A DNA stretch of 64,000 nucleotides from DASSQJ01 sp963730165. GTDB taxonomy: Bacteria > Actinomycetota > Actinomycetes > Actinomycetales > Dermatophilaceae. Shown here in pieces: positions 54,382 through 63,858 of this stretch. Position numbers and translations under genes: made by a program. The stretch lies in contig CAVSQS010000005.1 of assembly GCA_963730165.1 (NCBI GenBank), positions 665,620 to 729,619 on the forward strand. Reading direction: 5' to 3'. Positions within the stretch are counted from its first letter, which is position 1. Each line of letters begins with the position of its first letter. A model generated the notes under the pieces. That model had not been told where the DNA came from and ran no database searches. It was given only the letters and a program-made list of their open reading frames with translations.

Positions 54382-57300
54382 GTCCGGCCCACCCGGGACT
54401 CGCGCCGGCCGAACGGCACGGCGAGGAAGGCGAGGAACACCATCCCGGCGAGCTGGGACGCATGCCACCACGGGTGCGGGTCGACGACGGTCACGGTGAG
54501 CAGCCCGGCACCCTCCGGCAGCTCGTAGGTGGGCGAGCCGCCGCCCTCGAGCGGGGTGAGCGCGCGGCCGTCGACGACGACCGTCGCGTGCTCGGCCCAT
54601 CCGGCGGGCTCGGCGACGACGAGGCGGCTGTCGGGCGGCACGTCGATGGTGGTGGAGGTCGCGGCGTGGTCGCCGTGGGTCTCGACGAGGCGGGTGCCGT
54701 CGGGGGTCTCCATCCGCAGGCGCGGGCTCGCGACGAGCGACTGCTCGCCCTCGTCGGCGGGGCGCACCCGCCACATCTGCCAGCCGTCCTTCGGCGAGAT
54801 GCGCTGGAGGCCGGCGGTGGCGTCGAGGCGGCGGGCCACCTCGGGAACGGGCTCGCCGCGGATGGCGAGGAGGTCGACCGCGGTGGCCGCGACCAGGCCG
54901 TCGCCACCGGCGCGGGCGCCGAGGAGGGCGGTGACGCCGTCGGCGGCCAGGCCGTCGGCCTCGGCGACCGCGGGCAGCGGGCGGACGACGTCGGCGGCCT
55001 CGCGGCCCACGAGCCGGTAGCCGGCCCCGAGCTCGCCGGGGACGACGAAGAGGGAGCGGGTGGCGAAGGACCCGCCGGCCTGCTCGACGGCGACCGCCGG
55101 GCGGGGGTCCTGCCAGGGCCCGATCTCGTCACCGAGGGTGGCGACGACGACGCCCCCGGCGCCGACGAGCACCGCGGCGACCGCGGCGGTGACGGCGGCC
55201 CAGGAGCCGCCGAGCCGCCATCGGCCGAGGTGGCGCAGCCGGACGCCGTCGAGCCCGCGGACCAGGGCGGCGACGAGCAGCAGCGCGAGCGGCAGGATGA
55301 ACGTGCCGGGCCAGAGCGTGATCGGCTCACCGGTGCCGGGGACGCCCGCGGGCACGGTGCCGAGGCGCACCGACGGGCCGACGAGGGCCAGCGCGAGGGC
55401 GAGGGGCACGAGCACGGCGAGCGCGCTGGCGGCCGAGCGCCAGCGGCGGGCGCGGGCGAGGGCGAGCACGCCGACGACGGCCAGCGGCGCGGTGGTCCAC
55501 ACCAGCGGCGCCCCGGGGCCGCCGGGGTCGAGCAGGGCCACCCGCCACAGCGGCTGGGGCTCCCCGCCCCACTGCCCGAGACCGGCGCCGGCGACGAGGA
55601 CCGGCCACGAGCGCTGGGCGCTGCCGAGCAGCCACGGGGCGAGCAGCGCCACCGGGACCAGGGCGACGGCGAGGGCGTGCAGCCGGGTGCCGCTCCTCAC
55701 GGCCGCGAGGACGAGCGCCGCGACGGTGAAGGGGGCGAGCAGGACGGGCGCGAAGGCGCCGAGGACGACGAGGGCCAGGGCGGTGGCGAACGCGCTCGTG
55801 GCCGTGGAGCGGCGGGTGGCGACGAGCCACAGCCCGGCGAGGCCCGCGGGCAGCAGCACGAGGGCGACGGCCGCGGCGAGGCGGCCCTGGGCGACCCCCG
55901 CGACCGCGACCCCGGTCGTGGCCCACGCGAAGGCGCCGAGCGCCCGCACCCACCGGTCGGTGGCGACGACCCGGAGGGCCAGGTAGGCGGAGACGGCGGC
56001 GAGCGGCACGGCGAGGAGCACGAGGACCCCGACGACGAACCCGGCCGGCGAGGTCGGGCTCGGCAGGAGCGGCAGGTGGTCGACGAGCCACGCGGGCCCG
56101 GCGAGGAGGGCGGCGGAGGGCCCCACGGGGTCGGGCCCTCCGAGTCCGGCACCGGTCCAGCCGTCGCGCCAGGCGTGCCAGAGGGTGCCTGCGTCGGCGC
56201 TGGTGCCGACGAGCTCGCCACCGGCGAGCCCGGCACCCAGGCCGGTCCACACGCCGAGGCCGAGGGACCGGGCGGAGACGCCGAGCACCACGGCTGGCCG
56301 CCGCGGTGGCGAGCACGCCCGGGTGGCCCGCCAGCCGGGCCAGCCAGGAGCGCGGGGTGACCTCGCTGGCGTGCTGTCCCATCGGGTCGCGGGGCGGCAC
56401 CAGGGCGTGGTGCACGGCGTCGGCCCACCCGGTGAGCACGGACCGCCGGGGCTCGAAGAGCGAGCGAAGGTGCCGCCGCCGGACGACCCGGGCCTGCCGG
56501 GTGCGCCATCGGGTCATCAGGCCGCGGACGGGGTCGACGGAGGTGAGCGCCGTGAGCTCCGCCCACGCCGAGCGTGGCCGCTTGAGCAGGAGCAGGCCGA
56601 GGGCGGCGAGGAGGGAGGTGACGACGATCCACACCGCGAGGAACGGCGTGGACCACCACGGCGCCCGGGCGAGGGCCACGCGCCGGGCCGCGCGCCGGCG
56701 GGCGGCGGTCGTGGCGGTGGCGACGGCGACGCCGGGCTCGGAGCGCATCCGCGCGCCGGGGACGACGACGACCCGCCGGCCGGCCACCTGGGCCCGCCAG
56801 CCGAGGTCGAGGTCGGCGCCGACGTCGCCGAAGGAGGTCTCCCAGCCGCCGAGGTCGAGCAGCAGGTCGCGCTCGACGAGGGTGCCGGCGAACGGGACGG
56901 CGAGGGCGTCGGTCATCCGGTCGTACTGGCCCTGGTCCGGCTCGCCGGGCGCGGGCCGGGCGAAGAGCCGGCCGCCACGGGTGATCCGGATGCTGAGCGC
57001 GCGCAGCCGGTGCGGGTTGGCCTCGTCGAGGTGCTTGGGGCCGAGCAGCCCGGTGGACGGTGAGCGCCGCCAGGCGTCGACGAGGGCGACGAGGGTGCGC
57101 GGCTCGGGGGTGGAGCCGACGGGGAGGAACCAGAGGAGTGACGGTGCGTCGGAGGCGGCCGGTTGGGCGGCGACGGCGTCGTGGACGACTCGGCGCACGG
57201 GCAGGCGGGGGTCGGCGCTGACGACGGTGATGGGCACCGTCGTGGTCTCGGCGAGGGTGGCGACGAGGTCGGCGAGGGTGAGCGTCGTGACGGCCGGGGC

Positions 57301-58040
57301 GTCGTCCGTGGCGGTGGGGTCCGAGGTGGTGTCGGCGCTGTCGCCGCTCGGGACGGCATCCTCGACGCGGTCGGCGCTGCCGGCGCGGTCGGCGGTGTCG
57401 GTACTGGCGGCCTCGCCGCCCGTGGGGTCGCCCGCGTCGCTCTCCTGCCGTGTTCTGCGCTGCCGTGTTCTGCGCTGACTGTGGTGGCGCTGCCGCTGGT
57501 GGTGGCGTCACCGTCGAGGTCGCCGTCGGCGTGGTGGCCGGCCGGGGTCAGACCGGCGGCACTGCCGCCTGGTGCGCCGGCGGCGTCCGTCGTGCGGCTG
57601 TCGTCGGCGCCGCCAGGGTCGCCGGGTCCCGCCGCGTCGTCGGACGCGGCGGGGCTGTCGGACCCGGCGGGCACACTGGTTCTGGTCGGGGCGTCGGCCA
57701 CCACCTGGCCGCCCGTCCCGGCGTCGGCGCCGGCTGTGGAGCCGACGGTCGCTCGGGTGTCGGCGCCGATCGGGGGGCCGACGTTCGTTCCGGTGTCGGC
57801 CGCGAAGGCCCGTCCCGCGGCGGGGTGGGTCGGTGCCGGGTCGGCGAGCGGGGCGCCGGCAGTTCGGTCGACGACGAGCACCTCGTCGGGAAGGAGGTTC
57901 TGGGCCAGGAGCGCGGTGAGCGCCTCACCGATGCCCGAGGGGTCGAGCCGGCTCACCACGACCGCCGTGACGACCGGGGGCACCGCACCGGTCGGGGAGA
58001 CCGCTCCGGTGGTGGTCGGGCGCGCGGGAGCCAGCGTCAT
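54378..58040 (-). CDS. Giant multi-TM glycosyltransferase family 2 protein (two frameshifts)
   Basis: About 1,215 residues from ATG 58040. The GT-A domain starts VTAVVVSRLDPSGIGEALTALLAQNLLPDEVLVVDRT and resumes after a long insert at PITVVSADPRLPVRRVVHDAV, LLWFLPVGSTPEPRTLVALVDAW, GTLVERDLLLDLGGWETSFGDVGADLDLGWRAQVAG (acceptor-site ED-type block). A membrane half of 12 or more segments follows (from FLAVWIVVTSLLAALGLLLL and onward), then a C-terminal extracytoplasmic part and a last TM. Shifts near 57455 and 56295. It belongs to the large actinobacterial GT2 proteins upstream of DUF5719, probably acting on cell-wall polymer or glycolipid precursors. Confidence 0.82.
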
Positions 58041-58065
58041 GCGGAGGCGGGAGAGCGGCGGGCGC

Positions 58066-58341
58066 TCAGACCGCGCGCTTCTTCAGCTTGCGCCGCTCGC
58101 GCTCGGAGAGACCGCCCCAGATGCCGAACCGCTCGTCGTTGGCGAGGGCGTACTCCAGGCACTCCGCTCGGACCTCGCAGCCCACGCAGACCTTCTTCGC
58201 CTCGCGGGTGGACCCGCCCTTCTCCGGGAAGAAGGCCTCGGGGTCGGTCTGGGCGCACAATGAGCGCTCCTGCCAGGACAGGGCACCCTCCTCCGCGTCC
58301 TCGACATCGACCAACCCGTCGATCAGATACAGCTCCTGCAT
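58066..58341 (-). CDS. WhiB-family Fe-S transcriptional regulator (WhiB2/WhmD-like)
   Basis: A 91-residue protein with the four cluster cysteines Cys29, Cys52, Cys55 and Cys61 (LCAQTDPEAFFP, then KKVCVGCEVRAECLEYAL) and the G-I-W-G-G turn, followed by the basic tail RERRKLKKRAV. ATG 58341 has GAGGAGGGAACG upstream. WhiB proteins bind a [4Fe-4S] cluster and the sigma factor and control cell division or redox response. Its place between the giant glycosyltransferase and fbiA matches whiB2 of mycobacteria, where it acts in septation. Confidence 0.93.
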   Translation of the reverse strand: MQELYLIDGLVDVEDAEEGALSWQERSLCAQTDPEAFFPEKGGSTREAKKVCVGCEVRAECLEYALANDERFGIWGGLSERERRKLKKRAV

Positions 58342-58887
58342 CGTTCCCTCCTCGACCCTCGACCCGTGCACCCCGGCCGGGCTCCTCCGAGGTACATGGG
58401 TGGAATTACACGCGTGTCATGCGCCTCGCGTCAAGCCGTTCGGTGTTATTGGGAACTTTTCGTCATCCCGGGCGTGTCGCGGCAGCAGCCCCGATACGGC
58501 CCCTGAACGGCGCCTCGCGGATGCCGGCCGGCGCCCTTGGTGGGCCCGCGGGCGGACCCGCACCGACGGCTCGACAGCGGCCCCCCGAGGATCCCGGCCG
58601 GCGCCCTGGGCCGGGCCGCGCGAGGACCCGGCTCGTACCCGACGGCTCGACAGCGGCCCCTCGACCGATCCGCCGACGCTCCCGCGGTGCTCGGCCCGGC
58701 CGCGCGACAGTGGGTGCCCACGCGCCGGTCGCCCAACGCCTCGCCTCCACGGACGCTGTCCCAGTCGCCCGGTCGCACCTCCTGGCGAGCTCCAGACAAC
58801 CACGTCCCCGTCGGGCGCCTCGTGAGCCGCCCGACGGGGACGGGGCGGTGTTCCCGCGCCGACGCGGTGGGTGGAAGACTCGCGGGC
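58342..58887. other. Divergent region between whiB and fbiA, with repeats
   Basis: No gene. The 100 bases next to whiB are relatively AT-rich (GTTATTGGGAACTTTT at about 58444-58459) and probably hold its promoter. The middle contains a direct repeat (see 58490-58720). No promoter for fbiA can be pinpointed. Confidence 0.45.
58490..58720 (+). repeat. Imperfect direct repeat, about 76-bp period
   Basis: GACGGCTCGACAGCGGCCCC occurs at 58565 and 58641, each followed by a CGACCGATCC- or GAGGATCCC-type tract and a GCCGGCGCCC-rich segment. A third, more diverged copy starts about 58490 (GCCCCTGAACGGCGCC). Non-coding. Confidence 0.6.
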
Positions 58888-59862
58888 ATGCGCATCACGG
58901 CCATCGCCGGCGGGGTCGGCGGCGCCCGCTTCGTCCGCGGGCTCCGGCACCACCTCGACACCACGCCCGGCCTCGCGGACTCGACCGTCACGGTCATCGC
59001 GAACACCGGCGACGACATCACCCTCTACGGGCTGCGGGTCTGCCCCGACGTCGACACCCTCCTCTACACGCTCGGCGGCGGCGTGCACGAGGGCCAGGGG
59101 TGGGGACGGGCCGAGGAGTCGCACCGCCTCCAGGCCGAGCTCGCCGCGTACGGCGCGCAGCCGCAGTGGTTCACTCTGGGCGACCTCGACCTCGGCACGC
59201 ACATCGCCCGCTCGCAGTGGCTCGGGCAGGGGCTGAGCCTCTCGGAGGCCACCGCCCGCCTCGCGCAGCGGTGGGGGCTGCCGGATCGCGGCCTGCGGCT
59301 GCTCCCGATGACCGACACCCCGGTCGAGACGCACGTCGTCGTCGACGACGGTGACGGCGAGCGCGCCATCCACTTCCAGGAGTGGTGGGTCCGGCACCAG
59401 GCGTCGGTGCCGGCGCGCCGGTTCGTCGTGGCGGGACTCGACCGGGCCGCCGCCGCTCCGGGCGTGCTCGACGCCATCCGCGAGGCCGACGTCGTCGTGC
59501 TCCCGCCGAGCAACCCGGTGGTCTCCATCGGCATCGTCCTCGGCGTGCCCGGTGTGCGCGACGCCCTGCGCGGCACGACCGCGCCGGTGGTCGGGGTCTC
59601 GCCGCTGATCTCGGGGCGGCCGGTGCGCGGGTACGCGGACGCCTGCCTGCGCGCGATCGGCGTGGACTCGACGGCGGCGGCCGTCGCCGGGCTGTACGAG
59701 GACTTCCTCGACGGGTGGCTGGTCGACCCGGCCGACGCCGGCACCGTGCTGCCGCGGGCGCGGGTGGAGGTGTTCGACGGACCGCTGCTCATGTCGGACG
59801 TCGAGGCCGCCGGCCGGATCGCCGCACACGCGTTGCGCGTCGCCGACGTCGTCTCCGCCTGA
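58888..59862 (+). CDS. fbiA: 2-phospho-L-lactate transferase (F420 biosynthesis)
   Basis: A 324-residue CofD/FbiA protein, which transfers the phospholactyl (or phosphoenolpyruvyl) group to deazaflavin Fo to give F420-0 or its dehydro form. Motifs: AIAGGVGGARFVRGL at the N-terminus, VIANTGDDITLYGLRVCPDVDTLLYTL at residues 37-63, WFTLGDLDLGTHIAR, LLPMTDTPVETHV, and LPPSNPVVSIG near residue 210. The ATG at 58888 is followed directly, ten bases after the stop, by fbiB. The reading frame is intact. Confidence 0.95.
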   Translation: MRITAIAGGVGGARFVRGLRHHLDTTPGLADSTVTVIANTGDDITLYGLRVCPDVDTLLYTLGGGVHEGQGWGRAEESHRLQAELAAYGAQPQWFTLGDLDLGTHIARSQWLGQGLSLSEATARLAQRWGLPDRGLRLLPMTDTPVETHVVVDDGDGERAIHFQEWWVRHQASVPARRFVVAGLDRAAAAPGVLDAIREADVVVLPPSNPVVSIGIVLGVPGVRDALRGTTAPVVGVSPLISGRPVRGYADACLRAIGVDSTAAAVAGLYEDFLDGWLVDPADAGTVLPRARVEVFDGPLLMSDVEAAGRIAAHALRVADVVSA

Positions 59863-59871
59863 GGCGCCGCC

Positions 59872-61075
59872 GTGCCGCCGCTGCACGACCCGCCCGTGCC
59901 GAGGTCCCCCGAGCAGTGGCCGCGGCCGCCGGGGACGGTGACCGTGGTGCCGCTGCCGGGGATGCCGGAGGTGGGGGCCGGTGCCGACCTCGCGGCGATG
60001 CTGCTGGGGGCGATGGTGCGGGCGCGCCTCACGCTCGCGGCGGGTGACTGCGTCGTCGTGTCGAGCAAGGTGGTGTCGAAGGCGCTGGGGCTGGTCAGCG
60101 ACCGGCCCCGCGCGGAGGTGGTGGACTCGGTGACCCGCCGGGTGGTGGCCGAGCGCCGGGGGCCGGCCGGCGTGACCCGCATCGTCGAGGCAGCGGCCGG
60201 GCCGGTGATGGCGGCCGGTGGGGTCGACGCCTCGAACACCGGGCCGTCGGGTGCGGTGCTCCTGCTGCCCGAGGACCCGGACGGCGAGGCTGCGCGGCTG
60301 CGGTCGCAGCTGCTCGCGGCCGCGGGCCTCGGTGGGACGGCCGCACTGGGCGTGGTGCTCTCGGACACGGCGGGCCGGCCGTGGCGGGCCGGGCAGACGG
60401 ACTTCGCGCTCGGGGCGGCCGGGCTGGCCGTGCTGGACGACCTCCGGGGAGCCGTGGACGCCGACGGCCGGCCGCTGGCGGTCACCGCGCGAGCACTCGC
60501 GGACGAGGTGGCCGCCGCGGCGGACCTCGTCAAGGGCAAGGCGGACGGCGTGCCGGCGGCCGTCGTGCGCGGGCTGCCCCGCCGCTGGTTCGCCGCCGAC
60601 GCCGCCGGGGCCGGTGACCTGGTGCGGACCGGGCCCGCCGACTGGTTCTCGCTCGGCCACGTCGAGGCGGTGCGGACGGCGCTGGGAGCGGCCCCCGGGA
60701 ACGGCGGCCTCCGAGGGGGTCGGTGTGCCGTCGACGCTGCCGGAGCCGCTCGCGGAGCGGGTCGGACGGGTCGTGTCGCTGGCCCTGCTCGACGTGCCCG
60801 ACGGCTCGGCCGACGTCGAGGTGCACGAAGCTGCGGGGGCCCCCTTGGGGGCTGCCCCGGCCCCGCCCGGCGCTGAGGGCGGCCCGGCCGGGGTCGCCCC
60901 GGCTGCGCCCGAGGCCGCAGGCGGCTGGGCCGAGGTGGTCCTGGCCGCGCCGGACCCGTACGAGCTGGGACGGCTCGTCGAGAGGGCTTGCGTGGCAGCG
61001 ACGTCGGAGTCGCTCCGGGTGGTGCGCGCGACGCGCTCCCCCGCCGCCACGACGATCCGGCTCGAGCCCGCCTGA
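59872..61075 (+). CDS. fbiB: Coenzyme F420-0:L-glutamate ligase (one frameshift)
   Basis: GTG 59872 begins an FbiB/CofE protein that adds glutamate residues to F420-0. Visible: TVTVVPLPGMPEVGAGADLAAMLL, DCVVVSSKVVSKALG with RRVVAERRGPAGVTRIVEAAAGPVMAAGGVDASNTG (GTP/metal site region), LGVVLSDTAGRPWRAGQTDFALGAAG. Near 60705 one base is off and the C-terminal part (PLAERVGRVVSLALLDVPDG, then ELGRLVERACVAAT) continues in the next frame to TGA 61073-61075. Total about 400 residues: the nitroreductase domain of mycobacterial FbiB is absent or reduced to a short C-terminal domain. Confidence 0.9.
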
Positions 61076-61460
61076 TCCACCGTCCCGGGTCCAGGTGGTC
61101 ACGGGCAGCACGGTGCCGCGACACCACCTCCCAGCCGCGTCGTCGCCGAGTCGAGGTCGTCACGAGCCCCCGGCAACGCGCCACCACAATCGACCGAGGG
61201 CCCAACATGGCGGCGCACTCCCGGGTACCTGCAGCACACGATCAGCGTCCGAACCGGGCGGAACGACCACGCCTGGTGGAGCGCAGCGGGCGTGCGCTGC
61301 GCGGCGGCGCTGCCCGGCGGAACGCTCCCCCGCGGTCCCGCAGTACCGGCTCCCCGCGGCCACCCGATGGCGGCCGCAGTCCCTCTTGCCGCCGGGCCGG
61401 GGCCGGTCCACCATTCGACGAGGGCCGGTCGCAGGGGCCGGCCATGACGAGAGGACGGCC
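61076..61460. other. Intergenic region, no gene recognised
   Basis: Contains two loosely similar GGTCGTCACGAGC-like segments about 60 bases apart (61095 and 61155) but no convincing coding frame, tRNA or operator. The promoter for the hemerythrin-domain gene should lie in the right half. Confidence 0.35.
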
Positions 61461-62129
61461 GTGGCCAGCGTCGTCGACCCCGTACACAACATGAACGCCG
61501 TGATCCACCGCGCGCTGCGGCGCGACCTCGACCGGCTCGAGCAGGTCACCCGCACCGACCTGCCCGACGACCGGCGGGCCGCGCTGTGCCGGCACGTCAC
61601 CTGGATGCTCGACTTCCTCCACCACCACCACGTCGGCGAGGACGAGGGCGTGTGGCCGAGGCTGCTCGCGAGGCGGCCCGACCTGGCGCCGCTCGTCGAG
61701 CAGATGAACGCCGAGCACGAGGCGCTCGCCGCGGCCTCGGACCGCCTGCGCGCCGCATCCGACGCCTACGCCGCCGAGGGCTCCCCGGATGCGCGGGCTC
61801 GGCTGCACGAGGCCACCGTCGCGATGCAGGACGTGACCCTGCCGCACCTCGACCACGAGGAGCGCGAAGCCATGCCGGTGGTCGTCGAGGCACTGGACGA
61901 CGACGACTGGGCGTACCTGTCCAGGAACCACTTTCGCAAAGGGATGTCGTTCTCGGACAGCGGGACGTCCCTCATGTGGGACCTCGACGACCTCGACGCG
62001 GAGTACGCCGCCGCGGTGCGGCGGGAGGTGCCCGGCCCGGTGCTGTGGCTCATGACGGCCCTCTTCGGCGGGCGCTACGACCGCGAGGCGTCGACCCGCT
62101 GGGGAGCCTTGGCCGGAACCCGCGCCTGA
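61461..62129 (+). CDS. Hemerythrin HHE-domain protein
   Basis: A 222-residue protein from GTG 61461 (AGAGGACGGCC upstream). Iron-binding histidines of the HHE type: NAVIHRALRRDL (His near 15), FLHHHHVGEDEGVWP (His-His-Glu motif near 52-60), MNAEHEALAAA and LPHLDHEEREAMP (HxxxxHEE pattern near 130). A C-terminal extension, HFRKGMSFSDSGTSLMWDLDDLD, follows. Hemerythrin-like proteins bind O2 or sense oxygen or iron. Single gene, no operon partner. Confidence 0.85.
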   Translation: MASVVDPVHNMNAVIHRALRRDLDRLEQVTRTDLPDDRRAALCRHVTWMLDFLHHHHVGEDEGVWPRLLARRPDLAPLVEQMNAEHEALAAASDRLRAASDAYAAEGSPDARARLHEATVAMQDVTLPHLDHEEREAMPVVVEALDDDDWAYLSRNHFRKGMSFSDSGTSLMWDLDDLDAEYAAAVRREVPGPVLWLMTALFGGRYDREASTRWGALAGTRA

Positions 62130-62511
62130 CGGTGGCGTCGTCCCGCAGGGGCTCGTGGGGACGGGCCGCGGGGGAGCCGCTGCCACCGCGACGCGGGCGG
62201 TACTCCGCGTCCGGGGACGGCACCGGCGACGCCGGCCACGCCGTTCGGCACCACTCGGCACCGTCCGGGCCGCTGCCACGAATCAAGGGCTGACGCCGTA
62301 CCCAGCCGCACCCCTCCCGCAAACGGATTCCGACCCGGTTTCGGGGCGCCGGGGGCACTTCGACCCGTTCGGACGAGGGGTCGGTTCCCTCCTTCGGACG
62401 GGCTTGCCGGAGGCCCCCGTGTCGGGTGGCGGCGCGCGCCGGCGCCAGGGTTAGCGTCTCGGCTCGTTGCGCCCGGGACCGGGCGTGATGAACACGAAGA
62501 GAGGGATGAAC
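62130..62511. other. Intergenic region, no gene recognised
   Basis: No coding frame with family resemblance on either strand. The right part (TTAGCGTCTCGG near 62451) is the only relatively AT-richer spot and may belong to the promoter of the secreted protein gene. Confidence 0.35.
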
Positions 62512-62892
62512 ATGAAGCGACTTGCAGTCGCCCTGGCCGCGGGCGCGGCCGTCTCCACGGTGGCCTACGCCTCTGCGTCGGCGCTGGCCGTGGACGGGGG
62601 AACGATCCAGGCGGGGACCGACACGACCCTCAGCTGCGACACCGACGGGGTGAAGGCCAACTGGGGTCTGGAGACCGACGACAACTCCGTGCGGTCCGTG
62701 CGCATCACGGGGATCGACTCGGCCTGCGCCGGGGCCGAGATGTTCGTCGCCGTGAACGGGGAGCGCGTGGGCACCGGGACGATCCCGGCCCCCACCACCG
62801 AGGGCGCGGACGTCGAGGTCAAGGTCACCTTCGGGGAGCCCTTCCCGACGCCGGAGTCGATCCGCGCGCTCAAGGTCTGGATCGAGGGCTGA
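62512..62892 (+). CDS. Small secreted protein, candidate substrate of the adjacent signal peptidase
   Basis: A 126-residue protein; ATG 62512 has AGAGAGGG six bases upstream (ATGs at 62488 and 62506 are alternatives). The signal peptide MKRLAVALAAGAAVSTVAYASASA is followed by LAVDGGTIQAGTDTTLSCDTDG, two cysteines (in SCDTD and SACAG) likely forming a disulfide, and a beta-rich domain to KVWIEG. The VDGGTIQAG segment recurs in the protein encoded two genes downstream. No family recognised. Confidence 0.65.
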   Translation: MKRLAVALAAGAAVSTVAYASASALAVDGGTIQAGTDTTLSCDTDGVKANWGLETDDNSVRSVRITGIDSACAGAEMFVAVNGERVGTGTIPAPTTEGADVEVKVTFGEPFPTPESIRALKVWIEG

Positions 62893-62914
62893 GCACCTCC
62901 CACACGGTGACGGC

Positions 62915-62942
62915 GGTGGCGGCCCGTGCGCGGGCCGCCACC
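62915..62942. terminator. Hairpin between the small secreted protein and signal peptidase genes
   Basis: GGTGGCGGCCCG-TGCG-CGGGCCGCCACC, a perfect 12-bp stem with a 4-base loop, 23 bases after the stop at 62892. It may terminate or partially attenuate, giving more of the secreted protein than of the peptidase. Confidence 0.7.
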
Positions 62943-63459
62943 CGCCGGCGCGAACCCGGGGCGCGCCCGCTCCCCACGGCGGGTCGTGTCCTGGCTCGTG
63001 CTCGTGGCTCTCCTCGCCGCGTGGGCGGTACTGCTGCGCCCCACCGCCCTGGGCGGTCCGGCGACCTACGTGGTCGTCAGCGGGACGAGCATGCAGCCCA
63101 CGCTGTGGACCGGGGACCTCGTGGTCCTGCGGACACAGGACGCGTACGACGTCGGCGACGTCGTCACGTACCCGGTGCCGGAGGGGGCTCCGGGAGCCGG
63201 CGACCTCGTCATCCACCGCATCGTCGGCGGCTCGCCGCGCTCGGGTTTCACGACCCGGGGGGACAACCGCGAGCGGGCGGACGACTGGACCCCCACCGCG
63301 GCGCAGGTGCTCGGCCGTGAGTGGTTCGTCGTCCCGAGGGCCGGGTCCCTGCTCACCCGACTGGGCGACCCGTCGATGCTCGCCGCGCTCGGAGGAGGAG
63401 CGGCCGTGGTGTTCATCATGCTCGCGGGCCCGAGGGGGCGGCGGACCGATGAGGAGTGA
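62926..63459 (+). CDS. Signal peptidase I, Ser/His (SipW/archaeal-ER) type
   Basis: About 177 residues from GTG 62926 (or 157 from GTG 62986, which avoids the hairpin). One N-terminal TM (VVSWLVLVALLAAWAVLL), then the S26B signature VVSGTSMQPTLWTGDLVVLR with the nucleophilic Ser. The second catalytic block is LVIHRIVGG, with His in place of the Lys of ordinary bacterial LepB, followed by TTRGDNRERADDW (the GDN block). A C-terminal TM ends the protein. Such enzymes process special substrates (for example TasA/camelysin-like proteins). Its neighbours on both sides encode exported proteins with a shared VDGG motif. Confidence 0.85.
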   Translation: MRGPPPAGANPGRARSPRRVVSWLVLVALLAAWAVLLRPTALGGPATYVVVSGTSMQPTLWTGDLVVLRTQDAYDVGDVVTYPVPEGAPGAGDLVIHRIVGGSPRSGFTTRGDNRERADDWTPTAAQVLGREWFVVPRAGSLLTRLGDPSMLAALGGGAAVVFIMLAGPRGRRTDEE

Positions 63460-63858
63460 ACGACGCGGCCGGGTGCGCGTCGGTGTGGTCGCCGCGGCGC
63501 TGGGGGGCTGCGTCGGCGTCGCCGCCGTCACGGCCACCCCGGGGTCGGCGGCGATGCTGACCGTGGACGGCGGGGTCGTCCACGCCTGGACGCTCCCGGC
63601 CCCGACGGGCAGCCCAGCGGCATCCGGGGACGCCGTCGCGCCTCCCGCCGGGGCGACGGCACCCGAGGACACCAGCGGGCCGGAGCCCACGGCATCCCCC
63701 ACACCGACGCCGTCGACGGACGGCGCCCCGCCGCCTGATGGGTCGGTGACCGTGGCATCGCCCGTGCCGACGTCGTCACCGGAAGCGACCGAGGGTTCCG
63801 ATCAGAACCCGTCCCGGGGGCGACCGAGAGTCCCGACCCGGCGCCTACCGTCCCCTGA
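63449..63858 (+). CDS. Exported Pro/Thr/Ser-rich protein, candidate signal-peptidase substrate (frameshift near the end)
   Basis: ATG 63449 overlaps the peptidase stop by 11 bases. Signal peptide MRSERRGRVRVGVVAAALGG with VGVAAVTATPGSAA, then MLTVDGGVVHAWTLPAP. The rest is a disordered Pro/Ala/Ser/Thr/Glu tract (TASPTPTPSTDG, SPVPTSSPEATEG). One base off in a G-run near 63820 moves the natural ending (ESPDPAPTVP, stop at 63856-63858) into the +1 frame. The mature start resembles that of the small protein upstream (LAVDGGTIQAGT). Confidence 0.6.

Noticed and set aside
53343..56360. 1,005-residue plus-strand frame
   Set aside because: It is antisense to DUF5719 and the giant glycosyltransferase, has a Gly/Arg/Glu/Ala-rich composition and no domain resemblance.
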